A stretch of 35,040 nucleotides of DNA from a virus (IMGVR_UViG_3300034023_000185:1-35040); one strand, 5' to 3'; shown: positions 5,499 through 11,700, numbered from the stretch's first letter. Program-made: numbers and translations. Notes: generated by a model from the letters alone, not told the origin.

Positions 5499-5504
5499 GT
5501 ACAA

Positions 5505-5774
5505 TTACTCTTCAGTGTCTTCTGCAAACAATTCTTTTACGTGGTCTAACAACCAGAACAAAGCATCTCTTTGCCCTAGCTCGAATTCACCTTTCGGCTC
5601 TCCAAGCATTGTATCCACTCGTTCTACAAAAGCGTTCACGTAAATCTTGAGCTGTTTCGCTCCCGCCATATACGCAATTTGATAATCCGCAACTTCTTGT
5701 GCCCGATTACGGCGCGGACAAAACTCAGTACCAAATTCCAAAGCGTCTTTTTCCAGTTGTCCTTTAATGTCCAT
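5505..5774 (-). CDS. Hypothetical early protein
   Basis: An 89-residue acidic, helical protein (GQLEKDALEFG, QIAYMAGAKQLKIYVNAF) ending in ELFAEDTEE. It has no membrane segment or cysteine pair. It is the last protein gene of the second minus-strand operon, with the tRNA-like gene six bases beyond its stop. It overlaps the preceding RHH-like gene by 11 bases, which implies coupled translation. No function is recognised. A small partner protein of the upstream DNA-binding protein is one possibility, but nothing in the sequence shows it. Confidence 0.7.
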   Translation of the reverse strand: MDIKGQLEKDALEFGTEFCPRRNRAQEVADYQIAYMAGAKQLKIYVNAFVERVDTMLGEPKGEFELGQRDALFWLLDHVKELFAEDTEE

Positions 5775-5943
5775 GACTTATGTACCATTTAATAGCCTTT
5801 GCAAGCGCATCTTTCAGCGACTCCCGATTTGATTTCGCAATTTTTACAAACTGACTAAACACCTCCAACTGTACATAGACAGTTTGTCTTTTGTAGCCAG
5901 CTGGAGGTGCGTCGTAAGATTTGCGGTCAGGTATTTTCTTCAT
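5764..5943 (-). CDS. Small ribbon-helix-helix-like DNA-binding protein
   Basis: A 59-residue basic protein. The segment KRQTVYVQLEVFSQFVKIAK followed by SLKDALAKAIKWYI resembles the beta strand plus two helices of CopG/Arc-type ribbon-helix-helix repressors, which bind DNA as dimers. The ATG at 5943 is chosen over a TTG at 5952. Either start overlaps the end of the ERF gene. Its place between the recombinase and the last gene of the operon would fit an early autoregulator, which is an inference. Confidence 0.5.
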   Translation of the reverse strand: MKKIPDRKSYDAPPAGYKRQTVYVQLEVFSQFVKIAKSNRESLKDALAKAIKWYISHGH

Positions 5944-6583
5944 TGTTGTCAACTACATATTGCGTTAGCCGTTCCAATCTGAATTTGGTTTTAAGCCTAT
6001 TCTCAGAAATTTCTACGGCACCATTCTGCAACAGATATTCCCTTGCCGCTTGCCGTTTTGTCTCGTCAAGTGGTGATAGGTCATACGTTGTTGGGGTCAG
6101 TTTACCGGGTGCGACAGCTTGCACGATTTTGGCTACATCACCCTCCAAAACTTTCTTACCACCCACAATCTCGCCTGGTGTACGACCTGTTCTAGGCGCT
6201 GGCTTGTAGTCTTTTACAGCAGCATTACCGTCGTCATCTTCTGGAGCTATGCCACAAGCTGCCATTACGCTGTAGCGCCTTGCATATGTCAAAGCCGACC
6301 CAAACCCTTGAGCATCTTGTTTAGACGCTGGTACGTGCATTTTACCACACGACAGCGACTCTCCAGATTCATGGATAAAGATAGTTTCTACAATCACACC
6401 ATTGTCACATTCGTGTACTGTCTGAATTAAGCCAATGCCATTGTCATTTAGCGAATCAATTACAGCCTCAATACACGCCGACAAATCAGCATACTTCGAC
6501 CTAAAATGTGGGTTAGTGCTAGTCTTTAGTGCAGGACCAAAGGCTTTTTGTGCTTTTACGAAAGCTGAGTAAATCGTTTTCAT
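5927..6583 (-). CDS. erf: ERF-family single-strand annealing recombinase
   Basis: A 218-residue protein of usual Erf length. Residues about 23-115 hold the family signature: NPHFRSKYADL, then VIDSLNDNGIGLIQTV, a strand pair with ESGESLSC, and GSALTYARRYSVMAACGI, followed by an acidic EDDDGN. ERF proteins form rings on single-stranded DNA and anneal complementary strands. In P22 this circularises the incoming genome and supports recombination-dependent replication. The C-terminal part is variable and ends acidic (NNEENT). It overlaps the upstream small gene by one codon base (TAATG). With the resolvase-like and SSB-like genes it makes up the phage recombination set. Confidence 0.9.
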   Translation of the reverse strand: MKTIYSAFVKAQKAFGPALKTSTNPHFRSKYADLSACIEAVIDSLNDNGIGLIQTVHECDNGVIVETIFIHESGESLSCGKMHVPASKQDAQGFGSALTYARRYSVMAACGIAPEDDDGNAAVKDYKPAPRTGRTPGEIVGGKKVLEGDVAKIVQAVAPGKLTPTTYDLSPLDETKRQAAREYLLQNGAVEISENRLKTKFRLERLTQYVVDNNEENT

Positions 6584-6786
6584 TATAGGCCTCCGAAATT
6601 AAATACAGCCTCGTCTATTTGTTCCAGGAGATTCTCTGGGTGTACGTTGGTTTCTGCGGCAATCTGATTCCAACCGTCCTCTGGTTCCAATACTAATCTG
6701 TCGCCGTCCTTACTAGCTTTTACCCAAAATTCTACATCGTTGTGTTTCATGAGTAGACGCCAATCGCCTAATTGTAATATGTCCAT
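6583..6786 (-). CDS. Small hypothetical early protein
   Basis: A 67-residue acidic protein (DILQLGDWRLLMKHNDVEFW, LEPEDGWNQIAAET). The ATG at 6786 has GGAG six bases upstream and is preferred over the in-frame starts at 6798 and 6885. Those would put coding sequence into a region that looks like a promoter. It is cotranscribed with erf and overlaps its start by one base. No function is recognised. Confidence 0.65.
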   Translation of the reverse strand: MDILQLGDWRLLMKHNDVEFWVKASKDGDRLVLEPEDGWNQIAAETNVHPENLLEQIDEAVFNFGGL

Positions 6787-6886
6787 TTTTGTCTCCATTT
6801 TCGTTTCAATCTCAATTTTCCAAAATATTTTTGGGATCGAGAAATTATCCATACTATGTGTATACACTATGCGTACATAATGCACA
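6787..6886 (-). promoter_or_regulatory. Intergenic leader with a 10-bp palindrome upstream of the erf genes
   Basis: This 100-base gap in an otherwise tightly packed operon holds the perfect palindrome GTGTATACAC (6858-6867). On the minus strand GGATAAT, a -10-like sequence, follows about nine bases further on. It may be an internal promoter and operator feeding the erf set. No convincing -35 is seen, so the promoter call is weak. Confidence 0.35.
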
Positions 6887-7117
6887 CTACCGCTTTTTAG
6901 GTTTTTCTGGTGTCAAAATTACATCGTGTTCGCTGTCGACTTGCTCAGTGATATATTCTACTCCGTGCAGTAAACTGCGACTGCAACCGTAGTGAGCCGT
7001 CTCACATGTCAACGTATGCAACGTCCTCTCACACGCTACAAGTATAAGACCGATCGTAACGGGTACGCCGACGATCATCGATGTCACCGTGAACCAGCAC
7101 CATAATTTATTGACCAT
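6887..7117 (-). CDS. Small single-pass membrane protein
   Basis: A 76-residue protein with one clear transmembrane helix at about residues 10-30 (TVTSMIVGVPVTIGLILVAC), followed by a Cys/His-containing region and a basic end (PEKPKKR). The ATG at 7117 follows GGAGGAAGC, a good ribosome site. The longer reading to 7141 lies inside the lipoprotein gene. Four cysteines stand within or after the helix. It is one of four neighbouring genes for envelope proteins. Its job is unknown. Changing the host membrane early in infection, for example to exclude other phages, is an inference from position. Confidence 0.7.
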   Translation of the reverse strand: MVNKLWCWFTVTSMIVGVPVTIGLILVACERTLHTLTCETAHYGCSRSLLHGVEYITEQVDSEHDVILTPEKPKKR

Positions 7118-7376
7118 CTTTAGCTTCCTCCCTGCTTGCAATTAGCCCTTTCGACAACGTTTCCCACACTGAAAGCTTCCGTGTTTGTTGCTCACGTTGT
7201 TGCCAGTACGCCGTGTTACCGTTAGGCCGTGCGGTCTTGGCTTGAGCCACCATCCCCACTACGCCGTCATGATACGCACGAATCCCCTCTGGTGTGCCGT
7301 AAATCACAACACCATCCGACAACAATCCGCAGCCCGACAACAAACACGACAAAATACCTACGCTAAGAACGCGCAT
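7107..7376 (-). CDS. Phage lipoprotein
   Basis: An 89-residue protein starting MRVLSVGILSCLLSGCGLL. Leu13-Ser-Gly-Cys16 is a textbook lipobox, so signal peptidase II would cleave before Cys16 and the protein would be lipid-anchored. Gly at the next position predicts the outer membrane. The mature part is a short polar domain with a helical end (YWQQREQQTRKLSVWETL). The start at 7376 is fixed by a strong GGAGGGAATT site. An early-expressed phage lipoprotein often blocks a receptor or injection to prevent superinfection (compare T5 Llp). That role is inferred here. A spanin role is less likely because it sits far from the lysis genes. Confidence 0.75.
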   Translation of the reverse strand: MRVLSVGILSCLLSGCGLLSDGVVIYGTPEGIRAYHDGVVGMVAQAKTARPNGNTAYWQQREQQTRKLSVWETLSKGLIASREEAKDGQ

Positions 7377-7458
7377 AATTCCCTCCATTTTTGTAATACA
7401 ACTTAGCAACTAGTCAGAATAACTAGCCTATCGAGCGCCACGAATGACGCTCTGTAGA

Positions 7459-7779
7459 CTATTTACCCAGGATCCAGGGCTGATTCGGTGCGCCATTACT
7501 ATCATTTGGAACGACTTGATAGGTCTTTTGTTTATAGAATGGATCCATAAATCCGGTAGCTGCTCGATACGGATCGAACTGTTGGCGCTCAGTCTCTACT
7601 ACTGTGTACCCGTTTCTATAAGCGCCGTTAGACACGCCGTAATAATTCGGTGGTGCAGGAACACCAGGCACAACTGGGATAACCTCCTCTGGGACATACC
7701 CAGGGATATCTTCAGCGTACCAATCTTGAGCCGTTGCAACGGTGGGAACTAATAAAGCTAGTAAAAAATACCGTTTCAT
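7459..7779 (-). CDS. Exported Pro/Tyr-rich protein
   Basis: A 106-residue protein with an N-terminal signal peptide (KRYFLLALLVPTVATA, cleavage probably before QDW). The mature part of about 88 residues is rich in Pro, Tyr and Val (EVIPVVPGVPAPPNYY) and has no cysteine, so it may be extended rather than globular. Its ATG overlaps the stop of the upstream membrane-protein gene (ATGA). With its neighbours it forms an envelope-directed cluster in an operon expressed before virion genes. The function is unknown. Confidence 0.7.
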   Translation of the reverse strand: MKRYFLLALLVPTVATAQDWYAEDIPGYVPEEVIPVVPGVPAPPNYYGVSNGAYRNGYTVVETERQQFDPYRAATGFMDPFYKQKTYQVVPNDSNGAPNQPWILGK

Positions 7780-7913
7780 CGTGTCACCTGTCTCACTTCA
7801 CTAGGCCGTTGATAATACTCCGCCACACCCACGCCGGTAATCACGATAGTCGTGACCATTAGCATGAGAATCACACGTAGTAGGTCTGTAAATGCTTGCT
7901 CTAGTTGATCCAT
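7776..7913 (-). CDS. Very small single-pass membrane protein (45 aa)
   Basis: A 45-residue protein with an N-terminal amphipathic helix (MDQLEQAFTDLLRV) leading into a membrane helix (ILMLMVTTIVITGVGVA) and a short polar C-terminus. GGAG lies eight bases before the chosen ATG at 7913. An ATG six bases earlier is too close to the ribosome site. It is coupled to the exported protein by an ATGA overlap. Small proteins of this type act as holins, inhibitors or anchors in phages, and which applies here cannot be told from sequence. Confidence 0.65.
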   Translation of the reverse strand: MDQLEQAFTDLLRVILMLMVTTIVITGVGVAEYYQRPSEVRQVTR

Positions 7914-7925
7914 GTTCATGTCTCC

Positions 7926-8246
7926 TTAGTAATTACCTAGTCTAAACTCAGCTATCATTTCATGGGCCAATACTTCAGCAATCGGCGTTCGTACTGCCTT
8001 CGGGAACATTGTTTTAACACTGTCTGTCATACTGCAATGATTAAGCACGTAATCTTTGCCACCAGGTAGCACCAGGTACCGATCAAGGTAGGCAATGGCA
8101 CGATCTAAACTAAAACTACCGTCTTTATGGAACTTGCCGAGCGTGTTGTATGCCCGCTTATAGTAAGCAGGAGCAAAAAATGAATCATGCTCACAGTATA
8201 AAAGCAGTTCTATTTGTTCATGGCTTAAATTTTCTCGTGTTGTCAT
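7926..8246 (-). CDS. Hypothetical early protein
   Basis: A 106-residue soluble helical protein (LSHEQIELLLYCEHDSFFAP, SLDRAIAYLDRYLV, TPIAEVLAHEMIAEF). The start at 8246 is chosen because GGAGACACGG lies just upstream. A longer reading reaches into the preceding gene. It is the second gene of the operon driven from 8572-8601. No domain is recognised. The operon position suggests very early expression, so host takeover functions are possible. Confidence 0.65.
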   Translation of the reverse strand: MTTRENLSHEQIELLLYCEHDSFFAPAYYKRAYNTLGKFHKDGSFSLDRAIAYLDRYLVLPGGKDYVLNHCSMTDSVKTMFPKAVRTPIAEVLAHEMIAEFRLGNY

Positions 8247-8265
8247 AGTCCGTGTCTCCTTATTG

Positions 8266-8532
8266 TTAGTCTTCAAGCTTCACTAGAAAAACGTCCCCTT
8301 CATCCTGGTCTAAAGCCCAACGGCTCCCACCACGCATTACAATCACGTTGCTCAGCACTTCATCCCAGACGTACCAGTATTCATCGTGTTCAGGTCCTGC
8401 TAGTAGAACCTCTCGTTGCTCGTTAGTGGCCATGTCATCGCTTGAGCAAATTTTTGCGTATCGTTGCGGTACATATATGCCGTGGCATCCATCCACGATT
8501 AAAACTCGGTCGAATGTTGGAAAGGTATTCAT
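8266..8532 (-). CDS. Hypothetical first gene of the second early operon
   Basis: An 88-residue acidic protein (FDRVLIVDGCHGIYVPQRYA, HDEYWYVWDEVLSNVIVM, DQDEGDVFLVKLED), probably a small beta-rich fold. AAGGAGATACGGAC gives a good ribosome site before the ATG. It is the first gene after the TTGACA promoter at 8572-8601 and therefore among the first phage products made. Small, acidic, first-transcribed phage proteins are often inhibitors of host enzymes. This is general knowledge, not shown by this sequence. Confidence 0.65.
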   Translation of the reverse strand: MNTFPTFDRVLIVDGCHGIYVPQRYAKICSSDDMATNEQREVLLAGPEHDEYWYVWDEVLSNVIVMRGGSRWALDQDEGDVFLVKLED

Positions 8533-8547
8533 GTCCGTATCTCCTTT

Positions 8548-8601
8548 GAGTGTTAATCACTCTATGTTTACATAGTAATGGATAGGACGCATACCTGTCA
8601 A
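8548..8601 (-). promoter_or_regulatory. Sigma-70-type promoter with two inverted-repeat operators for the second early operon
   Basis: On the minus strand a perfect TTGACA (8596-8601) stands 18 bases before TACTAT (8572-8577). CTATG-TTTA-CATAG (8562-8575), a perfect 5-bp inverted repeat, covers the -10 edge and predicted start. GAGTG-TTAAT-CACTC (8548-8562) adjoins it in the leader. A repressor bound there would block initiation. Candidate binders are the HTH proteins at 8883 and 4411 and the RHH-like protein at 5764. Confidence 0.7.
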
Positions 8602-8882
8602 TAAATGATTCATAATTATTTACAGTGAGTAAGATTAGTAGGTTAGCTACGTATTCAAAGATAATTAAAAGAAAAGTAAAATAACATTGAATAAACTCTA
8701 TGACTCATCGTCGTATCTGACTGAGTGTAACTATCCTGCATGTCACGAGGGTATCACTCTACTAGACAAGGTAACGAATCACTGGCTATCCTACTGATCA
8801 ACTAGTGATCGCTAATAAGCTATGACACTCCCTTATTACGCCAATGCACGATAGTACACAGAACGTGTGAGAGATTAGATAG
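8602..8882. promoter_or_regulatory. Gene-free control region between divergent operons
   Basis: No convincing gene is seen in this stretch of about 280 bases; all frames hold frequent stops. It is A+T-rich at 8602-8700. It carries a second copy of ATCACTCTA (8753-8761; the first is at 8556-8564 in the operator), GAGTGT at 8723, and the inverted repeat GATCA-ACTAG-TGATC near 8798. The trinucleotide-rich, stop-rich right half precedes the HTH gene. Promoters for the plus-strand genes should lie here, but no clean -35/-10 pair is visible. Confidence 0.5.
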
Positions 8883-9155
8883 ATGCCTGAATCTATTAGA
8901 TTAAAGGATAAGTACTGGGTAGGGACTTATCGACATGCGATGCCCTATCCGCGCATGAATGTATACTTTGCAGTGCGTCATCATATGAACGCAACTCAAG
9001 CGCATGTAGCTAAGCTAATAGGTATTACACCAGCAGCATGGCGCTACAGAGAACGTGGCAAGCGCATGTATCACGTGGCTGAACTACTCTGCCTACAGGA
9101 ACTATCGGGCATGACGAACGGTGCGTTCATACAATTGCTTAAGGATTGCGCATAG
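8883..9155 (+). CDS. Helix-turn-helix regulator (XRE/Cro-like)
   Basis: A 90-residue basic protein. The segment MNATQAHVAKLIGITPAAWR (about residues 37-56) is a Cro/C1-type helix-turn-helix: helix, AKLIGIT turn, and recognition helix with WRYRERG. A further helix (HVAELLCLQELSG) and LLKDCA follow. It sits at the left edge of the late region, divergent from the early operon and next to the repeats in the control region. It is therefore the best candidate for the early-to-late switch or for repressing the 8572-8601 promoter. It has no separate oligomerisation domain, so it resembles Cro more than CI. Confidence 0.65.
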   Translation: MPESIRLKDKYWVGTYRHAMPYPRMNVYFAVRHHMNATQAHVAKLIGITPAAWRYRERGKRMYHVAELLCLQELSGMTNGAFIQLLKDCA

Positions 9156-9295
9156 TTACATGGGCACCTTACTTAACGAGTACCAGAAAACTAGTAAAGT
9201 AAAGCGTAACTACCTGTTTCGATTGGAAAAACTCCTGCAAGTTTCACCTATTAGAGCTACGTTTCTGTTTTTAGTTTCAGATCGGAAACGCAAAG

Positions 9296-9310
9296 GTACC
9301 GGTACTATAC
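9296..9310 (+). promoter_or_regulatory. Palindrome and -10-like element before the terminase genes
   Basis: GTACCGGTAC (9296-9305) is a perfect 10-bp palindrome overlapping TACTAT (9303-9308), the same hexamer used as -10 at 8572. The gap 9156-9361 holds no firmly supported gene. This may be an operator and promoter for late genes, but no -35 is evident. Confidence 0.35.
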
Positions 9311-9361
9311 ATATATCCACCCTCCCAAATTTTTTACCCCTACTATCAATCAAACACGTTT

Positions 9362-9790
9362 ATGAGTGATGAAACAAACGAATCGAATGTAGAGGTGTTG
9401 CCGCCTATTATGCAGCCTAAGCCTCACACGAGGGAGCATCAGCGTAATGAGGATTTGGCGCATCAGATTAGTGATTTGGGTAGGCTAGGGTTGTCGAAGG
9501 GTAATGCGGCTATAGCTGCGAGGGTGACGGTGTATGTTTTGGAGAAGTATTACCTAGAGGATTATTTGAGTGGTGTGACGGAGATGCAGCGTGGTTTAGC
9601 GTCTGTTGCGATTACTGAGGCTATGAATGGGAACACGCCTATTTTGTTACATTTGCTAAAGACTAAGTTGGGATGGAGTGAGCAGCAGGTGATTGAGCAT
9701 ACTGGTGAGATTCGTGCTGTGGTTAGTTCTAAGCCGATGAGTAAGGAAGAATTTGTACAAAAGTATCTAACGAAAGATGAGGATGTGTAG
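9362..9790 (+). CDS. terS: Putative terminase small subunit
   Basis: A 142-residue protein placed at the head of the packaging genes. Residues about 30-65 form a helix-turn-helix (ISDLGRLGLSKGNAAIAARV). A helical stretch follows (LASVAITEAMNGNTPILLHL), then KTKLGWSE, which matches the LKTKLGW pattern common just before the end of small terminase subunits. TerS recognises the packaging site on phage DNA and regulates the motor. It has no clear ribosome site, which is unusual beside its neighbours. Third codon positions are richer in G than in nearby genes. TerL lies 2.4 kb downstream, with ten small genes between. Confidence 0.7.
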   Translation: MSDETNESNVEVLPPIMQPKPHTREHQRNEDLAHQISDLGRLGLSKGNAAIAARVTVYVLEKYYLEDYLSGVTEMQRGLASVAITEAMNGNTPILLHLLKTKLGWSEQQVIEHTGEIRAVVSSKPMSKEEFVQKYLTKDEDV

Positions 9791-9860
9791 TATGTAGACA
9801 TAGACCAATGGTTCGTTAGTGGTGGGCGTTTTTGCTGTTTCCTGCTCCGGTACATGATTT

Positions 9861-10073
9861 GTGGCTAAGTCGAAGATTAACAGCGTCAGACGGCCGACAT
9901 TGGTCTGTTTCATTTGTAAGAAGTGCGAGCACCGTGGGATTGGTGTGACTGAGAAGCCTTATATACAGTGTTGGCAGTGCAATACGTGGAACAGTTGTAG
10001 GTATAGCCGGATTACGTATAAGGAGTACGACTGGTACTGGAATCGTGAGCATGGAGAGGAGTGGAAGAAATGA
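9861..10073 (+). CDS. Small zinc-ribbon protein
   Basis: A 70-residue basic protein starting at a GTG. It carries CFICKKCEH and, 23 residues later, QCWQCNTW. This CxxC...CxxC pair is typical of zinc ribbons that bind nucleic acid or proteins. The aromatic C-terminus (YDWYWNREHGEEW) has no match I know. It overlaps the next gene by four bases (ATGA). It is one of three zinc-ribbon proteins between TerS and TerL. Confidence 0.6.
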   Translation: MAKSKINSVRRPTLVCFICKKCEHRGIGVTEKPYIQCWQCNTWNSCRYSRITYKEYDWYWNREHGEEWKK

Positions 10074-10567
10074 CTAAAACACCTGAAGAGATTGATTGGA
10101 GCGTGCAACATTGTGGGGTTCATCAAGCCACTGCCAGTACGTTGCTTGAGTTAATGCCAGATTTAACAAGTATTCTTGCAACATTTCCAGATGATGCGGA
10201 ATTGTTTACCTGGGATGTAAAGATACACATGCTTATGCCGCGACAATATCCATGTGTTCCAAATTGGCACGTTGATAATGTGCCAAGGGTAAATGGAATT
10301 CAAAGATTTGATTTAATTAGGTCTGAGTTGCCTATGTATTTGTGGCTTAGTAACGGGCCGTTGACGCAGTTTCAACATGGATATGTGCAACCTCGTGTTT
10401 GGCATAGGTTTACTCAAATAGACCAGCATAGAGGAACTGCTGCAGGGGATTTTGGATGGCGCTGTTTTATTAGAGCTACGCACAAAGATATTCAACCGCC
10501 AAAATTAAAAAACCATCTTAGACGGCATTGCCAAGTTTATCTCGATGCAAAGGAATACCAATGGTGA
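10070..10567 (+). CDS. Hypothetical protein with HxD...HR pattern
   Basis: A 165-residue protein opening with MTKTPEE, the N-terminal tag shared with two genes downstream. It contains NWHVDNVPR (His67, Asp69), SNGPLTQF, WHRFTQIDQHRGT (His112, His120) and GWRCFIRATH. The order His-x-Asp ... His ... Arg recalls the metal and co-substrate residues of Fe(II)/2-oxoglutarate oxygenases or cupin-like folds, but the fit is by eye only. GGAG precedes the ATG, which overlaps the upstream stop. It may be a modification enzyme; the confidence for that is low. Confidence 0.6.
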   Translation: MTKTPEEIDWSVQHCGVHQATASTLLELMPDLTSILATFPDDAELFTWDVKIHMLMPRQYPCVPNWHVDNVPRVNGIQRFDLIRSELPMYLWLSNGPLTQFQHGYVQPRVWHRFTQIDQHRGTAAGDFGWRCFIRATHKDIQPPKLKNHLRRHCQVYLDAKEYQW

Positions 10568-10917
10568 GCAAGACACCTGAAGAGTTGCTTAAAACATACA
10601 TGGATAGAGATGATGTAATTTGTCCAGCAATAAACCACGCTGCCGAACATCTTGTAGAAGCTGCGTTCATCGCTGGTTATGAGGCTGCTCAATTAGTAGA
10701 AGCGGATAAATGGATATTTGTAGATTATAATACTCCAGAGTTTGTGCGTAATTTGCCGTTATTTATTAGCAGAGTTTTAGCAGTAAGCAAAAATGGCAGA
10801 CAATTTATTACATCATTTGATCATGAAACTGATAAATGGGATTTAAGCGAACATGAATTAAATAAAAACGATTACATTGTGGCTTGGACACAAATTAGTA
10901 ATCCAAAAAATGTATGA
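10561..10917 (+). CDS. KTPEE/AGYEAA-family hypothetical protein
   Basis: A 118-residue acidic protein starting MVSKTPEELLKTYM, with AAFIAGYEAAQLVEADKW at about residues 40-57. The region after that reads as beta strands (WIFVDYNTPEF, FISRVLAVSKNGRQFI) and may be a small sheet domain. The same N-terminal tag and AGYEAA block recur in the gene at 11045, and the AGYRAA block recurs at 11443, so they are paralogues or share a domain. The ATG at 10561 overlaps the upstream stop; a GTG three bases on is also possible. The function is unknown. Confidence 0.65.
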   Translation: MVSKTPEELLKTYMDRDDVICPAINHAAEHLVEAAFIAGYEAAQLVEADKWIFVDYNTPEFVRNLPLFISRVLAVSKNGRQFITSFDHETDKWDLSEHELNKNDYIVAWTQISNPKNV

Positions 10918-11048
10918 GTAAAGTACCACTCAAACAACATGAATGGCACTTATCGGTAGATAAGCAAGAGCAGCGTAGACTCATCAATAAAAAGCGACGC
11001 AAAAAGCTAAAGAGATTAAACAAAACCGCACGAGGCAAATTAAAATGA
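10914..11048 (+). CDS. Very small, highly basic protein (44 aa)
   Basis: A 44-residue protein (MSKVPLKQHEWHLSVDKQEQ then a run of Arg/Lys: KKRRKKLKRLNKTARGKLK). It overlaps both neighbours by four bases (ATGA), so the frame is locked into the coupled gene chain. This is the best evidence that it is real. The charge suggests RNA, DNA or capsid binding. No family is recognised. Confidence 0.6.
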   Translation: MSKVPLKQHEWHLSVDKQEQRRLINKKRRKKLKRLNKTARGKLK

Positions 11049-11443
11049 GCAAAACACCTGAAGAGTTGCAAAAAATAGCAGAAGAATATGAGCGCAGTAT
11101 AACTCCTGCAATAGAAGATGCAGATAACATTTTTAAGCATGAACGAATTCGTAGTTTTCAATATGGTTATTGCGCTGGCTACGAGGCCGCAAAGGATCAG
11201 CAAGCGAATATCGGCAAGGTGATACACCTGGTATGGGAGCAGATTTGGAGAGTCGTGCCTCGGTCTACTGATAGTGGGATCACTCCTTGCTTCAATGAGA
11301 CAGTTGTTGGCTTCACTCGCGATGGTCGCATAGTGTTTGCTCAGCACTCTTGGGATGGGTGGATAATTGAAAGCGACGGCATGGAGCGCCCCATGTCATA
11401 TATCACCCACTGGATGCCGCTGCCTAAACCACCAGAGGAATAA
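11045..11443 (+). CDS. KTPEE/AGYEAA-family hypothetical protein
   Basis: A 132-residue protein starting MSKTPEELQKIAEEYERS with YGYCAGYEAAKDQQ at about residue 40, matching the layout of the gene at 10561. The C-terminal half differs and reads as a Trp-rich beta domain (VWEQIWRVVP, FAQHSWDGWIIESDG, YITHWMPLPKPPEE). The ending WMPLPKPPEE is a motif I associate with small phage proteins (DUF551-like), which often read THWMPLPxPP. It is translationally coupled on both sides. Confidence 0.65.
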   Translation: MSKTPEELQKIAEEYERSITPAIEDADNIFKHERIRSFQYGYCAGYEAAKDQQANIGKVIHLVWEQIWRVVPRSTDSGITPCFNETVVGFTRDGRIVFAQHSWDGWIIESDGMERPMSYITHWMPLPKPPEE

Positions 11444-11700
11444 TGGTTTTTATAGATGATATTGATAGTGAAAAATTGCTTCTCAAAGCATGTGCTTATG
11501 CAGAAGCAAATGGCTTTAACTTGGATCAAACTGAAAAGCATTGGAAAGAAAAAAACTCTTTAACAGCAGGATTTATGGCTGGTTATCGTGCGGCTATAAA
11601 AGATGAAGATGACGCATACCAAGATGCATTAAAAAAAATACAAGAAGCAACCAAACGTGAGCGAACTAGGATTCTTGCAATAGTAAAATCAGAGGAATAA
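11443..11700 (+). CDS. Small hypothetical protein with AGYRAA block
   Basis: An 85-residue helical, charged protein (KACAYAEANGFNLDQTEKHW, GFMAGYRAAIKDEDDA, KKIQEATKRERTRILA). It lacks the KTPEE start but keeps the AGYxAA helix of the two genes upstream. Its ATG shares a base with the preceding stop (TAATG), and its own stop does the same with the next gene. The function is unknown. Confidence 0.65.
   Translation: MVFIDDIDSEKLLLKACAYAEANGFNLDQTEKHWKEKNSLTAGFMAGYRAAIKDEDDAYQDALKKIQEATKRERTRILAIVKSEE

Noticed and set aside
5423-5500. tRNA on the plus strand with anticodon AAC
   Set aside because: The plus-strand fold lacks a TTC-type T loop, a GG-containing D loop and a CCA end. The minus-strand reading has these or near versions, with an Asn anticodon.
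9160-9369. Possible 69-residue gene between the HTH gene and TerS
   Set aside because: It has no ribosome site, low-complexity translation and overlap with a palindrome and promoter-like sequence. Coding is not supported.
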